From positions 27,535,730-27,599,729 of the forward strand of contig NC_082697.1 of NCBI RefSeq assembly GCF_949987515.2: a stretch of DNA of 64,000 bases, read 5' to 3'. The stretch's first letter is position 1. Every line of letters starts with the position of its first letter. The notes under the pieces are model-generated. The model did no database searches. It worked only from the letters and a program-made list of their open reading frames with translations, and was not told the origin of the DNA. Below are positions 9,590 to 20,769 of the stretch, one piece after another. Source of the stretch: Delphinus delphis (taxonomy: Eukaryota > Chordata > Mammalia > Artiodactyla > Delphinidae). The position numbers and the translations under genes are program-made.

Positions 9590-9873
9590 CATCCCCACTG
9601 ACTCATTCAGGACCCAGTCCTGAATAGCCCCTCATCCAGAAAGCCTTACCTGATTCTCAGGCCAGGTCCAGTGTCTCCTCTGGGCTCCCACAATCTCTTT
9701 ATTACAGCTTGTATCACAGCAGGTGGTAACTATGGATTTGTCTGTCCCTTCCTCTGAACTGTCAACTCTTTAAGGCCAGAGATGAGGTCATATTGGGATG
9801 CCTGGAGCCTAGCTTGTGCTGGACACAGAGCAGGTATGCAACATGTTTGTAGAATGAATGAATGAATGAGTTC
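9590..9873 (+). repeat. L2 LINE 3' end
   Basis: L2 3' region: cagaaagccttacctgattc, tttattacagcttgtatcac, ttaaggccagagatgaggtc, and the tail gtagaatgaatgaatgaatg. Confidence 0.85.
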
Positions 9874-10204
9874 TCCAGATGCAGGAGTCTCCCAGCTTAT
9901 ACATGGAATTTGGGTACTTGGAGAAATGAGATGACCCTAGAAGTTCAAACTTTAAGAAGTTTGAAAGTCAGCACCTACCCAGCCACCACCGGTCCTGAAG
10001 TCTCCAGAGTCCAGAGCAGGCCATCCCCCAGGTGAGCAGGGCTGGGGCAGGGCAGGGTGCATGGGAATCAGGCAGAGGCTGGGGCCACTTAGTAGCCACA
10101 GAGCTCCGCAGCCTGTAGCCTCTCGCCTCTTCTCCCCCTGACTCCCTCTGCTCCACCTACACCGCCCCCCTCCCGCCCCCGCCCCCGGCCTTCTGCTTCT
10201 CAAA

Positions 10205-10532
10205 CTCTGCCATGTGTCCCCAGCAGGGCTTTTTGCTGTTACCTCTGCTTGGAAAATTCTTCCTCACATATCCTTAGGGCCTGTCTCCACTCAAGGTCAC
10301 CTCCTCTGAGGGGCCCTCCCTGATCACTCCAGACAAAATAGTTGCCTGGGCCCTTTATCCCCTGGTCCTGCTTTATTGTCCATAGTACCGAGCACCACCA
10401 GGCCTGTTCCTGTTTGTAATTTGCCTGTTTGTGAATTCCATGAGGGCAGGAATCTTCTGTTTTATCCTTGTGCCTGACACATAAAGTGCTAAATAAATAT
10501 CTGTGGAATGAATAAAAGAATGAATGAATGTT
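10205..10532 (+). repeat. L2 LINE 3' end
   Basis: One of the best L2 copies here: ctctgcttggaaaattcttc, ggtcacctcctctgagg, ttccatgagggcaggaatc, gtgctaaataaatatctg and a GAATGAAT-type tail. Confidence 0.92.
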
Positions 10533-10534
10533 CA

Positions 10535-11035
10535 CTCATCCCTTCATTCATTGTGGGACATCAACTACCTCCTATTCTCTCTCAGGGCCTCAGTTTCCCC
10601 ATTCATTCATTGGTACGGATGGGATTTTGTGTTCTCCAGGGGCCCTTCCAATCCTTTCAGAATTTGGTATTTCCAGGGTTCTAAGAGCCAGAACTCAGGC
10701 CCCCACCAAACCTTGAGCTGCTCAGAGGGTCTTGGGTTCTCTGTAGCTGTAGAGGGCTGTCTGGGAATCCCAGCCTGCCATCCAGTCGCCTTCCCCCAAC
10801 ATAGGTACACAGGGAGGACATCAAGACCAGTGGTGCCGATGGCAGAATAGGAGGTGTACACGCCAGGGGCCATCAGTTAAGGAACCACTGGACACCGTCA
10901 CAAATAAATGAAGATGGGTATAATGGCTGCAATGCGTTATGTTCACAGTGCGTGTTCCTGACCAGCAGATCCTTCTCTGTGGGATAGCCAGGACCGAGGT
11001 TCCTTCCAGCTTGTGCTCTGCTCTCTGGTACATGG
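10535..11035. other. Intergenic sequence without recognised feature
   Basis: Unique-looking DNA with scattered ATTCATT units left over from the L2 tail. No coding or RNA feature recognised. Confidence 0.45.
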
Positions 11036-11039
11036 CCTA

Positions 11040-11215
11040 AAGCTCACTGAGGAAGGGGCAGGGCATGGAGGACCACATATTGGAGGCGAAGATCATGTCC
11101 CCCCACATCTCACTGGCCAGAACTCAGTCACGTGCCACATCTGTCTGCAAAGGTGGCTGGGAAATATAGTCTAGCCATGTGCTCAGGGGGAAAACAAACA
11201 TTTGGTGAACATCTG
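11040..11215. repeat. Unclassified ancient interspersed repeat
   Basis: The blocks ctcactggccagaactcagt, cacgtgccacatctgtctgc and ggtggctgggaaatatagtc recur widely in mammalian genomes and I recognise them as repeat-derived, but I cannot name the family from memory. Confidence 0.45.
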
Positions 11216-11376
11216 GCCGGTCTGCCGCTCTGGCCCCATTGATGTAGTAGCTCCTGGCTGTGGCAGTTCTGGCCCCTACAAGCTCTTCTTCCTAAGCAGC
11301 CAGTGGACCTGACTTTTCTTCCAGGTGAAGCCCAAACTCCTCCTCAGAGCTACAGAGGCTGCTGGATGGCCTCTGC

Positions 11377-11427
11377 TAGAGTGACCAACTCTCCTGGTTT
11401 GCCAGGGATTGAAGAGTTTCCTGGGAT
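11377..11427 (+). mobile_element. Partial copy of a palindromic MITE-like element
   Basis: Contains tagagtgaccaactctcctg and cctggtttgccaggga, the left arm of the small inverted-repeat element that is complete at 30864-30959. The right arm is lost, and L1 sequence begins right after it. Confidence 0.5.
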
Positions 11428-11431
11428 GCAA

Positions 11432-12860
11432 TTTTATCTCGTGTATAGTTTCATGTAGCCATTACCACATCAAGATGCCTAACTGGACCATGACAAGACT
11501 CGCGCTCTTGTGCTTTCCTTTAGGACCCCACCCACTCCCTCCCCTCCACCCTAACCCCTAACAGCCACTAATCTGTTCTCCATTTCTATAATTATGTTGT
11601 TACACTTATGTTATATAATAGAATCATGCAGTATGTGTCCTTTTGAGACTGTCTTTCTTCACTTAGCATAATTTCCTTGAGATGTGTCCAAGTTATTGCA
11701 TGTATTAATAGTTGCTTTTTATTGCGGAGTGGTATTCCATGATATGGATGTATTATAGTTTGTTTAACCATTCATCCACCAAAAGGCATTTGAATAATTT
11801 CAAGTTTTTGGTTATTAAATCTAAAGCAACTGTGGACGTTTGTACACAAGTTTCTGTGTATCCTCTTCGGCAAAAACGTCTGTGCATGTCTTTCTGCACA
11901 TTTTTAATTAGATTTTTTTATTGTTGCATTTTAAGACTTCTTTATTCTATATGTTATTTGCTAATATTTTCTCCTAGTCCATAATTTGTCCTTTCATTCT
12001 CTAACCAGTGTCTTTCATAGAGCAGAGGTTTTACTTTTGATGAGGTCCACTTTATCAATTTTTCCTTTTATGGATCATGATTTTGGTGTTAAATCTAAGA
12101 ACATTTGCCTGGTCCCAAGTCTCAACTATTTTCTCCTATTTTTTTCTAGAAGTTATATTGTTTTACATTTAAGTCGATGATCTATTTCAAATTAATTTTT
12201 GTATAAAGGGTGAGGTGTAAGTCAGGTTCTTTTTTTGCCTGTGGATGTCCAGTTAGTCCAGTATTATTTGTTGAAAAGGCTGTATTACCTCCATTGAATT
12301 GCTTTTGCTCTTCTGTCAAAAACTAACTGGGTATATTTGTATGGATCTATTTCTAGGTTATCCATTTTATTGCATGAACTCTGCGTTGTTCTGGCTGCCA
12401 GTACCACATTGTCTTGATTATGGTAGTTTCATAAGAAATCTTGAAATTGGGTAGACTGATCCTACCCATTTTGTTCTTTTTCAAAACTGTTTTAGCTATT
12501 CTAGTTCCTTTGCCTTTCAATATAAATTCTATAGTAATTTTGTCTATGTCTTCAAAAAATCTTGTTGGGAATTTGATCAGAATTGCATTAAGTATGTATA
12601 TCTATTTGGGGAGAATTGACATCTTGACTATGTTGCATCTTCCAATCCATGAACATGATATGTCTCTCCGTTTATTAAGATCTTCTTTGATTTTTAAAAA
12701 AATCAATGTTTGGTCATTTTCAGCATATGCATATGTTTTATTAGATTTACACCTAAGTATTTCTTTTCCTTTTTTAAAAAGCAATTGTGAATGGTACTGT
12801 ATTTTTAGTTTTGCTGCCTCACGTGTTCATTCCTAGTATATAGAAATGCAACTGATTTTT
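11432..12860 (-). mobile_element. Old L1M LINE, 3' portion (left part of split element)
   Basis: Antisense L1. The plus strand runs from the 3' UTR (agccattaccacatcaagat, catgatatggatgtattat) into the C-terminal half of ORF2 (for example gattatggtagtttcataa, gggagaattgacatcttgac). The element is interrupted after the site duplication at 12849-12860 by a younger L1 and resumes in register at 13807. Numerous stops make it non-functional. Confidence 0.9.
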
Positions 12861-13794
12861 AAAAAACTGAAGTATAGTTGACTTACAATGTTGTGTTAAT
12901 TTCTGATGTACAGCAAAGTGATTCAGTTATACATATGTATTCTTTTTCATATTCTTTTTTATTATAGGTTATTATAAGATATTGAATTTAGTTCCCTGTG
13001 CTATACAGTAGGACCTTGCTGTTTATCTGTTTTATATATAGTAGTTTGTATCTGCTAATCCCAAACTCCTAATTTATCCCTCCCACCCCCATTTCCCCTT
13101 TGGTAACCATAAGTTTTGTTTTCTATGTCTGTGAGTCTGTTTATGTTTTGTAAGTAAGTTCATTTGTATCATATTTTAGATTTCGCATATAAGTGATATC
13201 ATATGATATTTCTCTTTCTCTGTCTGACTTACTTCACTTAGTATGATAAAATCTAGGTCCATCCATGTTGCTGCAAATGGCATTATTTCATTCTTTTTTA
13301 TGGCAAATTCAGATATATATATATCACATTTTCTTTATCCATTCATCTGTTGATGGACATTTAGGTTGTTTCCATGTCTTGGATATTGTAAATAGTGCTG
13401 CTATGAACATTGGGGTGCATGTATCTTTTCGAATAAGAGTTTTCTCTGGACATATGCCCAGGAGTGGAACTGCTGGGTCTTATGGTAACTCTATTTTCAG
13501 TTTTTAAAGGAACCTCCATACTGTTTTCCATAGTGGCTGCACCAACTTACATTCCCACTAACAGTGTAGGAGGGTTCTCTTTTCTCCACACTCTCTCCAG
13601 CATTTATTGTTTGTAGACTTTTTAATGATGGCCATTCTGACTGGTGTGAGGTGATACCTCATTGTAGTTTTGATTTGCATGTCTCTGATAATTAGGGATG
13701 TTGAGCAGCTTTTCATGTGCCTATTGGCCATCTGTATGTCTTCTTTGGAGAAATGTCTGTTTAGGTCTTCTGCCCATCTTTGATTGGGTTAATA
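12861..13794 (-). mobile_element. Younger 5'-truncated L1 inserted into older L1
   Basis: Antisense cetartiodactyl-type L1 3' end of about 930 bp, with the characteristic ctgaagtatagttgactta, cagcaaagtgattcagtta and cctgtgctatacagtag blocks. It is flanked by perfect 12 bp direct repeats CAACTGATTTTT (12849-12860 and 13795-13806), a target-site duplication in the host L1. On the plus strand the remnant poly(T) merges with the left duplication. Confidence 0.93.
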
Positions 13795-13806
13795 CAACTG
13801 ATTTTT

Positions 13807-14468
13807 ATGTGTTGCTCTTTTATCCTGCCACATTGCTGAACTCACTTATTAATTCTAGGAGTACTTTTAAAAAGATGTTTAGGGCTTTTCAAAATAGACA
13901 ATCATGTCACTTGCAAATAAAATAAAAGTTATTATTTCTTTCTTTCTGATTTATGTTCCTTTTATTTCCTTTTCCTGCCTTATTGCATTGGCTAGAACTT
14001 CCAGCACTGTCTGAACAAGAGTGATCCTTGCTTTGTTCCCAATCTTAGTGGGAAAGCATTCAGTCTTTCACCATTAAGTATGATGTTAGCTGTAGATTTT
14101 CTGTAGACGCTTTTTATCAAGTTGAGGAAGTTCCTCTCTATTACTGCTATTGCTATTGCCATTTTTTTCTGAGAGTTTTTATCATGAATTGGTGTTGGAT
14201 TTTGTCAAATGCTTTCTTTGCATCTATTGATATAATCATGTGATTTTTCTTTAGCCTGTTGATATGGTACATTCATTGATTTTTGAATGTTGAATCAGCC
14301 TTTCCACCCTGGAATAAACCCCACTTGGCCATGGTTTATGATTCTTTTTATATATTACTGAATTCTACTGGACAATATTTTATTAAGGATTATTGCAGCT
14401 ATATTCATGAAGGATATCGATCTCTATATATTTTTGTGTACTGTCTTTGTCTGGTTTCGGTATTAGGA
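13807..14468 (-). mobile_element. Old L1M LINE, ORF2 portion (right part of split element)
   Basis: Continues the ORF2 sequence of the host L1 (tcctgccacattgctgaact, ccttgctttgttcccaatct, tgttgatatggtacattcat). Removing 12861-13806 rejoins the ORF2 match. It ends abruptly near 14468, within the region 3' of the reverse-transcriptase core. Confidence 0.88.
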
Positions 14469-14474
14469 TAATAC

Positions 14475-15002
14475 TACCCCAGTAACACCAGAAGAACAAA
14501 GCAGGTCAGAAGAGAATTGCAAGGGCTGTGGAAACCAAATGGTCATTGCAACTACAGCCCCCAAAGTAGGTGAGAAATTATATGCTATACCTAAACCGTG
14601 AGACTGCATGCTAAAATGAAAGATTTAAATAGGACCTGGAGTTTTCCAACATAATAGCCCAAATGTCCAGGATATACAGAAAATTACCTGTCATACCAAG
14701 AACCAGAAAACCATAGTTTGAATGAGAAAAGACAATCAGCCAATGCTAAACCATGATGATTCCAATGTTGGAATTATCTGACAAGGATTTTAAAGCAGCC
14801 ATCAAAAAAAAAAAATCCTTTGAGAAGAAATTATACAGTCTTTTGAAAAAAATGGAAGAAGAAAATCTCAACAAAGAAATAGAAGTTACAAAAAAGAACC
14901 CAAAAGAAATTATAAAACTGAAAAATACAATAATTGAAACAAAAACTTTGCTAATAGACTCACTAGCAGAGTGGAGATACCCAGTGATGGACAAATACCC
15001 CC
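14475..15002 (+). mobile_element. L1 ORF1-like fragment (L1M or HAL1 type)
   Basis: The plus strand now reads in the L1 sense direction: ggatatacagaaaattacct, ttggaattatctgacaagg, then an 88-codon open remnant (14753-15019) with a Lys/Glu-rich coiled-coil segment typical of old L1 ORF1. Orientation is opposite to the adjacent L1, so this is either a separate insertion or the inverted 5' part of the same element. Not functional. Confidence 0.75.
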
Positions 15003-15009
15003 ACTCCCT

Positions 15010-15590
15010 GCTTCAGTAAGTGAGAGAGCCTGAGGCACGTTCTATGCTGTCTCCCAGAACTCTCCAGCACGGTTGAGCTCAAATTGTGCCCAGTGGTAAC
15101 TGTCTTGATGAGCCATCCTTCATGGGCTGCCTTTCGGTCCTGTTTCACTCCTTATTCTCATTCTTGTGTTTCTCAAGATCAATTCCCAGATAAACTTCCT
15201 GAACTCCAATCTGTGTCTCAGGGTCTGCTTCTCAGCCACCCCAAACCAAGACAGTATTTTACTAATTCTGTCCTGACTGCTTCTGAGGTAGTGCAGGTAA
15301 AAGCAATGCCTAATCCAGAGTAAATCTTCACTAATAATTTCCATTGTCTATACCTCAGTTTCATCATCTGTAAAAGAGAGGCATTGAACCCCCCACCTTC
15401 CTCCACCGGACTTCGTCTTGTTCTCCTCTTAAATCACAACCTCTGCAACCCCTGTCTTCATTCTTCACTTTGGTTTTTCCCAAGGGAAGGCAAGCAGCCT
15501 TGGCCCTGGGATGCTCAGGCAAACAAAGGAGCTACTTCAAGTCATCCACCCCTCCCTCACCAACCCCAGTGGAATCACAGCCTCTGTGGT
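15010..15590. other. Intergenic sequence with possible repeat end
   Basis: 15180-15255 (aacttcctgaactccaatct, tgcttctcagccaccccaaa) resembles the end of an old interspersed repeat that I cannot assign. The rest is unremarkable. Confidence 0.35.
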
Positions 15591-15919
15591 AGGTTGGGTT
15601 GTTGTTTTTAATACCAGTGTGAAATAAATTGAAAAATTACCCATAAAATACAGGTTTTCAGCAGCTGGCCCGAAATTTCTTTCCATAAACAAACAAGTTT
15701 AAAGAGATGCCTTAATGCCACCCACCAACTCCTCCCCCCAGCCTTTTAGGTCCCTGTGTAGGAGTGGGGTCTGCTGAGAGACTCAGCCTCCTGGGCACAG
15801 GCATGCTGCTGGGGGCCATGGGTCATCCTTAGGCCTTTTGCTGACCTGCATCTCTTACCCCTGTCTGTCTGTTCCATGAAGAATCCCCCAGACTCATCCC
15901 CCACCCTAGTTCCTATACA

Positions 15920-16155
15920 CAGCATAGACTTGGGAGCCAAACTGCCTGCGTTTGAACCAGAGATTTCCTGTGTATTAAGTGTGACTTTAAGCAAATTACT
16001 TATTTCTGCCTCAGTTTCCTCCTCTGAAAATAGGGATGATATTAATACCTACTTCTTAGGGTTGTTTGAGGATTAGATTAAATATACATGAAGCTCTTAA
16101 AACAGTGCCTGGCACAAGGCCATGCTGTGTAACTGTTAGCTATTATTAGTTTTAC
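15920..16155 (+). repeat. MIR SINE
   Basis: Nearly full-length: cttgggagccaaactgcctg, cgtttgaaccag, ctgcctcagtttcctcctct, agggttgtttgaggattaga, aacagtgcctggcac, gttagctattatta. Confidence 0.92.
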
Positions 16156-16259
16156 AGACAGAAGAGAAAGTGGGATAGAAGATGGAGTAGGAGGCTTAGT
16201 GACATTTAGATTTTTCCACAATAAGCCTTGTTTGGGGTTTCCTCTGGGGTGTTTATATA

Positions 16260-16440
16260 AACATCTGCCCAGTGCCCTACAGTTTGCAAAGCTTGCTGAC
16301 ATCTACTATTTCATCTGGCCTGACATTTAACTATGGAAGGATTCAGAACACAGGTTATGGTTAGCCCAGGTTACAGAAGAGGAAAGTGAGGCCTCGTAGG
16401 TGGACTGACTCACCCAAGGTCTCAGGAAGTGATAGACTCC
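16260..16440 (-). repeat. MIR SINE fragment
   Basis: Inverted MIR-like blocks ggttacagaagaggaaagtg, gactgactcacccaaggtct and caggaagtgatagactcc, eroded on the left. Confidence 0.55.
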
Positions 16441-16449
16441 TATTTGGTC

Positions 16450-17255
16450 ATTCAGGGACCCAAGATGAATCCTGATCCTGGTCGTAACATTGAACCCTGA
16501 TTCTCTCATCATAGACTGAGCCTTGGTCCTTCATCACACACCGATACTTGACCCTGATCTTAGACTGAATCATAATCCTCGTCCCAGGTGGGGCTTTGAC
16601 CCCATTCTTTATTTTTTTTTAAATAAATTTATTTATTTTATTTGTTTATTTTTGGGTCTTCGATGCTGCGCACGCGCTCTTCTCTAGTTGTGGCGAGCGG
16701 GGGCTACTCCTCGTTGTGGTGCGCGGGCTTCTCATTGCAGTGGTTTCTCTTGTTGAGGAGCATGGGCTCTAGGCACACGGGCTTCAGTAGTTGTGGCTCG
16801 CAGGCTCAGTAGTTGTGGCTCGCAGGCTCAGTAGTTGTGGTTCGTGGGCTCTAGAGCGCAGGCTCAGTAGCTGTGGCGCACGGGCTTAGTTGCTCCGTGG
16901 CATGTGGGATCTTCCCGGATCAGGGCTTGAACCCATGTCCCCTGCATTGACAGGTGGATTCTTAACCAGTGTGCCACCAGGGAAGCCCTGACCCCATTCT
17001 TGATTATGGACTGAGTCCCAGACTAAGCTACCATCTTGGATTTGGTCAGAACCTTGAATGTTGTTTCACAGTTTCCAGCCTCCGACTGAGCCTGATCCTG
17101 TGACACGCTGAGCCCTGATCCTTCTTGTAGACTGAGTCATACCCCGGGCCCCATACTGACTTATGATCTTGGTTTCACACTGACCCCCTGCTTTGGCCCC
17201 AGACGGAGCCCCCAGTGGGGTCTCTAACCTGGGACTCCAGATCTAGCCTCATCCT
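16450..17255 (+). repeat. Degenerate tandem array interrupted by CHR-1 SINE
   Basis: Outside the SINE, a motif close to GACTGAGcccTGATCCTgg recurs irregularly: about 16513, 16562, 17009, 17083, 17106, 17129, 17153, 17178 and 17201, with weaker copies at 16455-16500. Spacing is about 22-50 bases. It looks like a decayed minisatellite. The family is unknown to me. Confidence 0.5.
16610..16988 (-). mobile_element. CHR-1-type SINE (tRNA-derived, cetartiodactyl)
   Basis: Reverse orientation. The element head (tRNA-like, with box B region ggcttgaacccatgtcccc on the plus strand) is at the right, ending ccaccagggaagcc. The middle has the agttgtggctcgcaggct units typical of CHR-1 and the tail is a TTTA/AATAAA-rich tract at the left. 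A 13 bp target duplication TGACCCCATTCTT flanks it (16597-16609 and 16989-17001). The agttgtggct unit is repeated three times in tandem (about 16789-16845). Confidence 0.93.
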
Positions 17256-17259
17256 GGAT

Positions 17260-17885
17260 CTGCTGTATGAATCCAATTTCCCATCTTCCCCAGGCTTCAG
17301 TCCATCTCCCAGAAAAGGGTGGAAAAGAAAACTGCTCTCAGCACCCTTTGGAGAAGGTGCAGGCATCAGAGCAGGATTTACAACCTATTACTGGAGGCAA
17401 GATCCCCATATCCTCTCCTGTGTTTGCAAACCCTGTAAACCCCACCTGGGGGCAGCCTCAAAGACCCAAGTCCTCCTGATGCCAGAACTCTGAGGAGTTC
17501 TATTGTTTGGGTAGTTTTCAGTTCTGATTATTTAATACAGTCGTTCCTGGTTTTACACTCACAGCCATTGTCTGCTAGGACAGGGTTTTTCTTGTTCCTG
17601 CGGTTGAAGTTGTAACACGTTTTCAAATAAAGGGAAAATGTTTCAAACAATAGTGAAAATATTTCTAAAACATGTTCACAATCAAGTTGATCTCTCAGTA
17701 ATTGGCTGGGGGAGAGAAGGGAAGGACAAAGAGAAGTTTTGCATAGTTGGGGGCAGCAGGTCTCTGGTGGGCTGGGGGCAGGGGTGCTGGGACCAGCCTT
17801 GGCTCTGGGAAGATGAGGGAGAACTGAGTGCAGAAAGGTGGAGGAAAAAGCCAAGGTTCAGGCCTCTGAACTTCCCACTCTGGGA
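17260..17885. other. Intergenic sequence without recognised feature
   Basis: Unique-looking. 17505-17700 is AT-rich (gattatttaatacagtcg, ttcaaataaagggaaaatg) and not assigned to a repeat. No exon supported. Confidence 0.45.
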
Positions 17886-17889
17886 GGAG

Positions 17890-18075
17890 CTGAGAGCCAG
17901 AGCCTCTTACTTTCTGTGCACCCTTAAGTCTGAGCCTCACTTTTCTCATCTATGAAATGGAGATAATACATGCCCAAGGAGGACTCTGGAGATCAACAGA
18001 TAACTGCAGAGCACGCAGACAAGTGCTGACCCTGGGAAGGTGCAAATTATAGCAGGTGATGCCACCATTATTATT
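17890..18075 (+). repeat. MIR SINE fragment
   Basis: 3' two-thirds of MIR: ctgagcctcacttttctcat, tatgaaatggagataatac, then a decayed tail with tgctgaccctgggaagg. Confidence 0.7.
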
Positions 18076-18094
18076 TATATCCATTGTTTGTCAG

Positions 18095-18358
18095 CTGAGA
18101 GGCGGTAGAGCTTGGTGACACATGGAGGCTGGCATCCAACTGCCTGGGTTCAAGTCCTGATTCTATTACTTAAAACTCATGTAACCTTGGGCAAGTTGCT
18201 GAACTCCTCTGTGCCTCAGTTTCCTCATCTGTAAAGTGGGGATGGTAATCAAGTTATTGTGAGGATTAAATGAGTTAATACCTGCAAAGCACTTAGAACT
18301 GTGCCTGGCACATCGTAAGTGCCTAATAAGTGTTAGCTATTACTATTTGTTCAAAAAA
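18095..18358 (+). repeat. MIR SINE, full length
   Basis: Best MIR in the window: gcggtagagcttggtgacac, tgcctgggttcaagtcctga, taaccttgggcaagttgctg, ctcagtttcctcatctgtaa, gtgaggattaaatgagttaa, ctgtgcctggcacatcgtaa, gttagctattactat. Confidence 0.96.
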
Positions 18359-18504
18359 TATTTCATGCAGCCCTATTATGTGCCGCTTTTAGGGATAGAA
18401 AAATTACTTCACATGAAGTGCAGTGAGGGACACTGGGCCCCCAAGTTTTCTTGACCCATATCCCCTGTCTTGCTTCCAACCTTTAGTAGTTGGATAATTG
18501 ATTG

Positions 18505-18732
18505 ATTGATTCATTCATTCATTACCTAACACCAACTGTGTGCCAGGGAGCGGTGAGAGTTAAAGACACAAGGTCTTCATGGCCTGGTGGGGAGCAGAGC
18601 GGGAAAGCAGGCAATTACAACAAAATTGGATAAATTCTAAAGTGCAGGCATGTTGCAGGGGTGGTGGAGACCCCGGGAAGGTGCTGGAAGGAGGCCTGCA
18701 AGAGCTGATATCTGAACTGAGTCTTAAACAAC
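18505..18732 (-). repeat. L2 LINE 3' end, inverted
   Basis: Starts with the inverted tail attcattcattcattacc, then ccaactgtgtgccaggg, acacaaggtcttcatggcc and aactgagtcttaaa. A second inverted L2 end follows immediately. Confidence 0.8.
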
Positions 18733-18741
18733 TCCCAGAAG

Positions 18742-19185
18742 TTAAACATTCATTTATTCAACAAATATTTACTGAGCACTGGTCCACACGCTGAGGACTC
18801 AACCAACAACGTGACAGGTCCAGATCCCGCCCTCCTGGGGCTTACAGTCCAGCAGGGGAGAGGGCGAGTGCTATGAAGAAAATGAGTGGCGTGAGGAGGC
18901 AGAGAGCGACAAGGGGTAGTCAGGGAGAGCTTCTCTGAGAGGTGACACTGGCCGGAGACCTGAATGAAGTGAGGGAGCGAGTTGTGTGGAGATCTGGGGA
19001 GAGCATTCCAGGCAGAGGGAACAGCAGATGCAAAGGGTCGGAGGTGGGAATGAACTTGGGGTCAAGGCAGTGAAGGGAGGTAGAGTGGCTAGGATGGAGG
19101 GAGCGAGGGGGTGTGCAGGAAGGGGAGCGGAGCAGTGGCAAGGGTGGTGGGATTGGGGCAGGCGTGGCCTTGTCTGAGTGTATTC
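18742..19185 (-). repeat. L2 LINE 3' end, inverted
   Basis: Long, clear match: attcatttattcaacaaata, tttactgagcactggtcca, agagcttctctgagaggtga, ctgaatgaagtgagggagcg, gagcattccaggcagaggga, acagcagatgcaaaggg. Tandem with the previous copy, as independent insertions or an old duplication. Confidence 0.95.
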
Positions 19186-19189
19186 CCAA

Positions 19190-20155
19190 GGAGATGGGGA
19201 GGGGGCGGGTGGCTGGGGGTGGGTGGGAAGAGAGGAAGTAGGAGCTGCCGCCCTTGAGGAGGACTGGGGAGGGACAAGATCAGACACCGGCCTTAGAAAG
19301 GCTAGAGTTCTGGGTCCTTCCACACTCTGTCCTTAGTTCCCATAACGACCCATTTCACAGGTGGGGAAATGGAGGCCCCAGAGAGTCACACGGAGAGAAC
19401 ACAGATCTGGCTGCCTCTAGCTTCCGAGCCCTGGTTCCCAGAGTTCCCCACTGTCTTCTCTGGTGTCTGACTCCCAGCCCTAAGGATCCTCGGGACCCCC
19501 AGCCTCCCCCAGCCTACAGAGTCCTCAGCCACCTCCTTCTCAGCCAGCTCCGCCAAAACTGGGCTGAGGAGGAAACGATAGGCACCAACCTTCTGATCTT
19601 CCTCAGCCCCTTAATCCCAGTCCCTACCTGGGCCTCAATGGTCCCCCACCAATCGCTCGTGACTTCTGACCAGTTCAGCTCCTGAGAATTCTTGGCAAAG
19701 GCATCCAGTCCCAAGTCTCTCCGTCCTGCCATTTCTCCGGCTCTGTCAGTGGGTGCCCTGCCCATACCATTTGGTGTTCATCATTCAGGTACTTGCTGTG
19801 CAGAACCCAGGGCTCCAGCCACCCACCGGGCAGGCTGGGAGTGCTGGTAAGTTAACACACCTCCTCCTCGCCCCGTCCCAGGATGATACTGGGAGTTGTG
19901 GATAAGCCCGCAGCTTCCTCGCCCCTTGGGTGGGATGACTCTGTCTCCAGACTTCCCAGTGGGATTGAAGCCGGGTTGCCCGACTTGATCTTCACTCCTT
20001 CCATTCACTTCCTTTCCTTCCCTGTCTTCCTTCACTTCCTTGCTTTCTGGGGTCCACTCCCAAGTAACCAATGTGCACTTGAGTTCTAATTTCCAGGTCT
20101 GCTAAGACAATGACCGTGACTCGTCAGATTTGCCTGTGAAATAGCTCTCACACCA
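19190..20155. other. Intergenic sequence, mostly unique
   Basis: Contains one weak inverted MIR core (19345-19400, catttcacaggtggggaaat). 19430-19790 has long C-rich open frames on the plus strand without recognisable domains. 19960-20100 is pyrimidine-rich. No gene supported. Confidence 0.45.
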
Positions 20156-20159
20156 GCCC

Positions 20160-20768
20160 TTTCTGTCCATCACCTCTGTGACTGCTTAGTCCAGGCATCC
20201 GGCACCCCTGACTGCACACACGTAAAGGCCTCCCAGGTGGTCTTCTGCTTTTACCCCTGCCCTCTACCCCCACCCCCACTCCCACCCGGCCCCAGGAAGC
20301 CAAAGGGATCTGATATAAAGAGAACCAGGTCATCCTCTCCTGCTTAACACCTGCCATGGCTGCCCCTGGTTCTCCCCTTATCACGGCCCACAAGGCCCAC
20401 AGGATCCAGCCCCGCTGGCCGCTTCTCTGTCTCTCTGCCCCAGGCCACACTGGTTGCCTTCCTGCTCTTTAAGCACACCTGTTCATTACTATCTCAGGGC
20501 CTTTGCTCTTGCTGTCCCCTCTGCCTGGAACACTCCCCAGATCTCCAATGGTGAGCTCGTTCTGGTCCTCCTGGGCTCATCTTGAATGCCACCTCGCCAG
20601 GGAGGCCTTTCCTGACCACGCAGTCAAATACACCCGGTCCCTCGTCACCACGCTCCATCCCCTTAGGCTGCTTCGTTCCCTTTATGCCTTTCCCGCCATC
20701 TGAACCGATCTTGTTGATTTGTTGTCTTGCTGACTGTGCCCCCAAAGCAGGGACCTTGTCTGCACACA
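20160..20768 (+). repeat. L2 LINE, 3' region
   Basis: About 600 bp of L2: tgtgactgcttagtccaggc, caggatccagccccgctgg, atctcagggcctttgctctt, tctgcctggaacactcccc, gccagggaggcctttcctga, and aaagcagggaccttgtctgc at the 3' side. Confidence 0.92.
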
Positions 20769-20769
20769 T

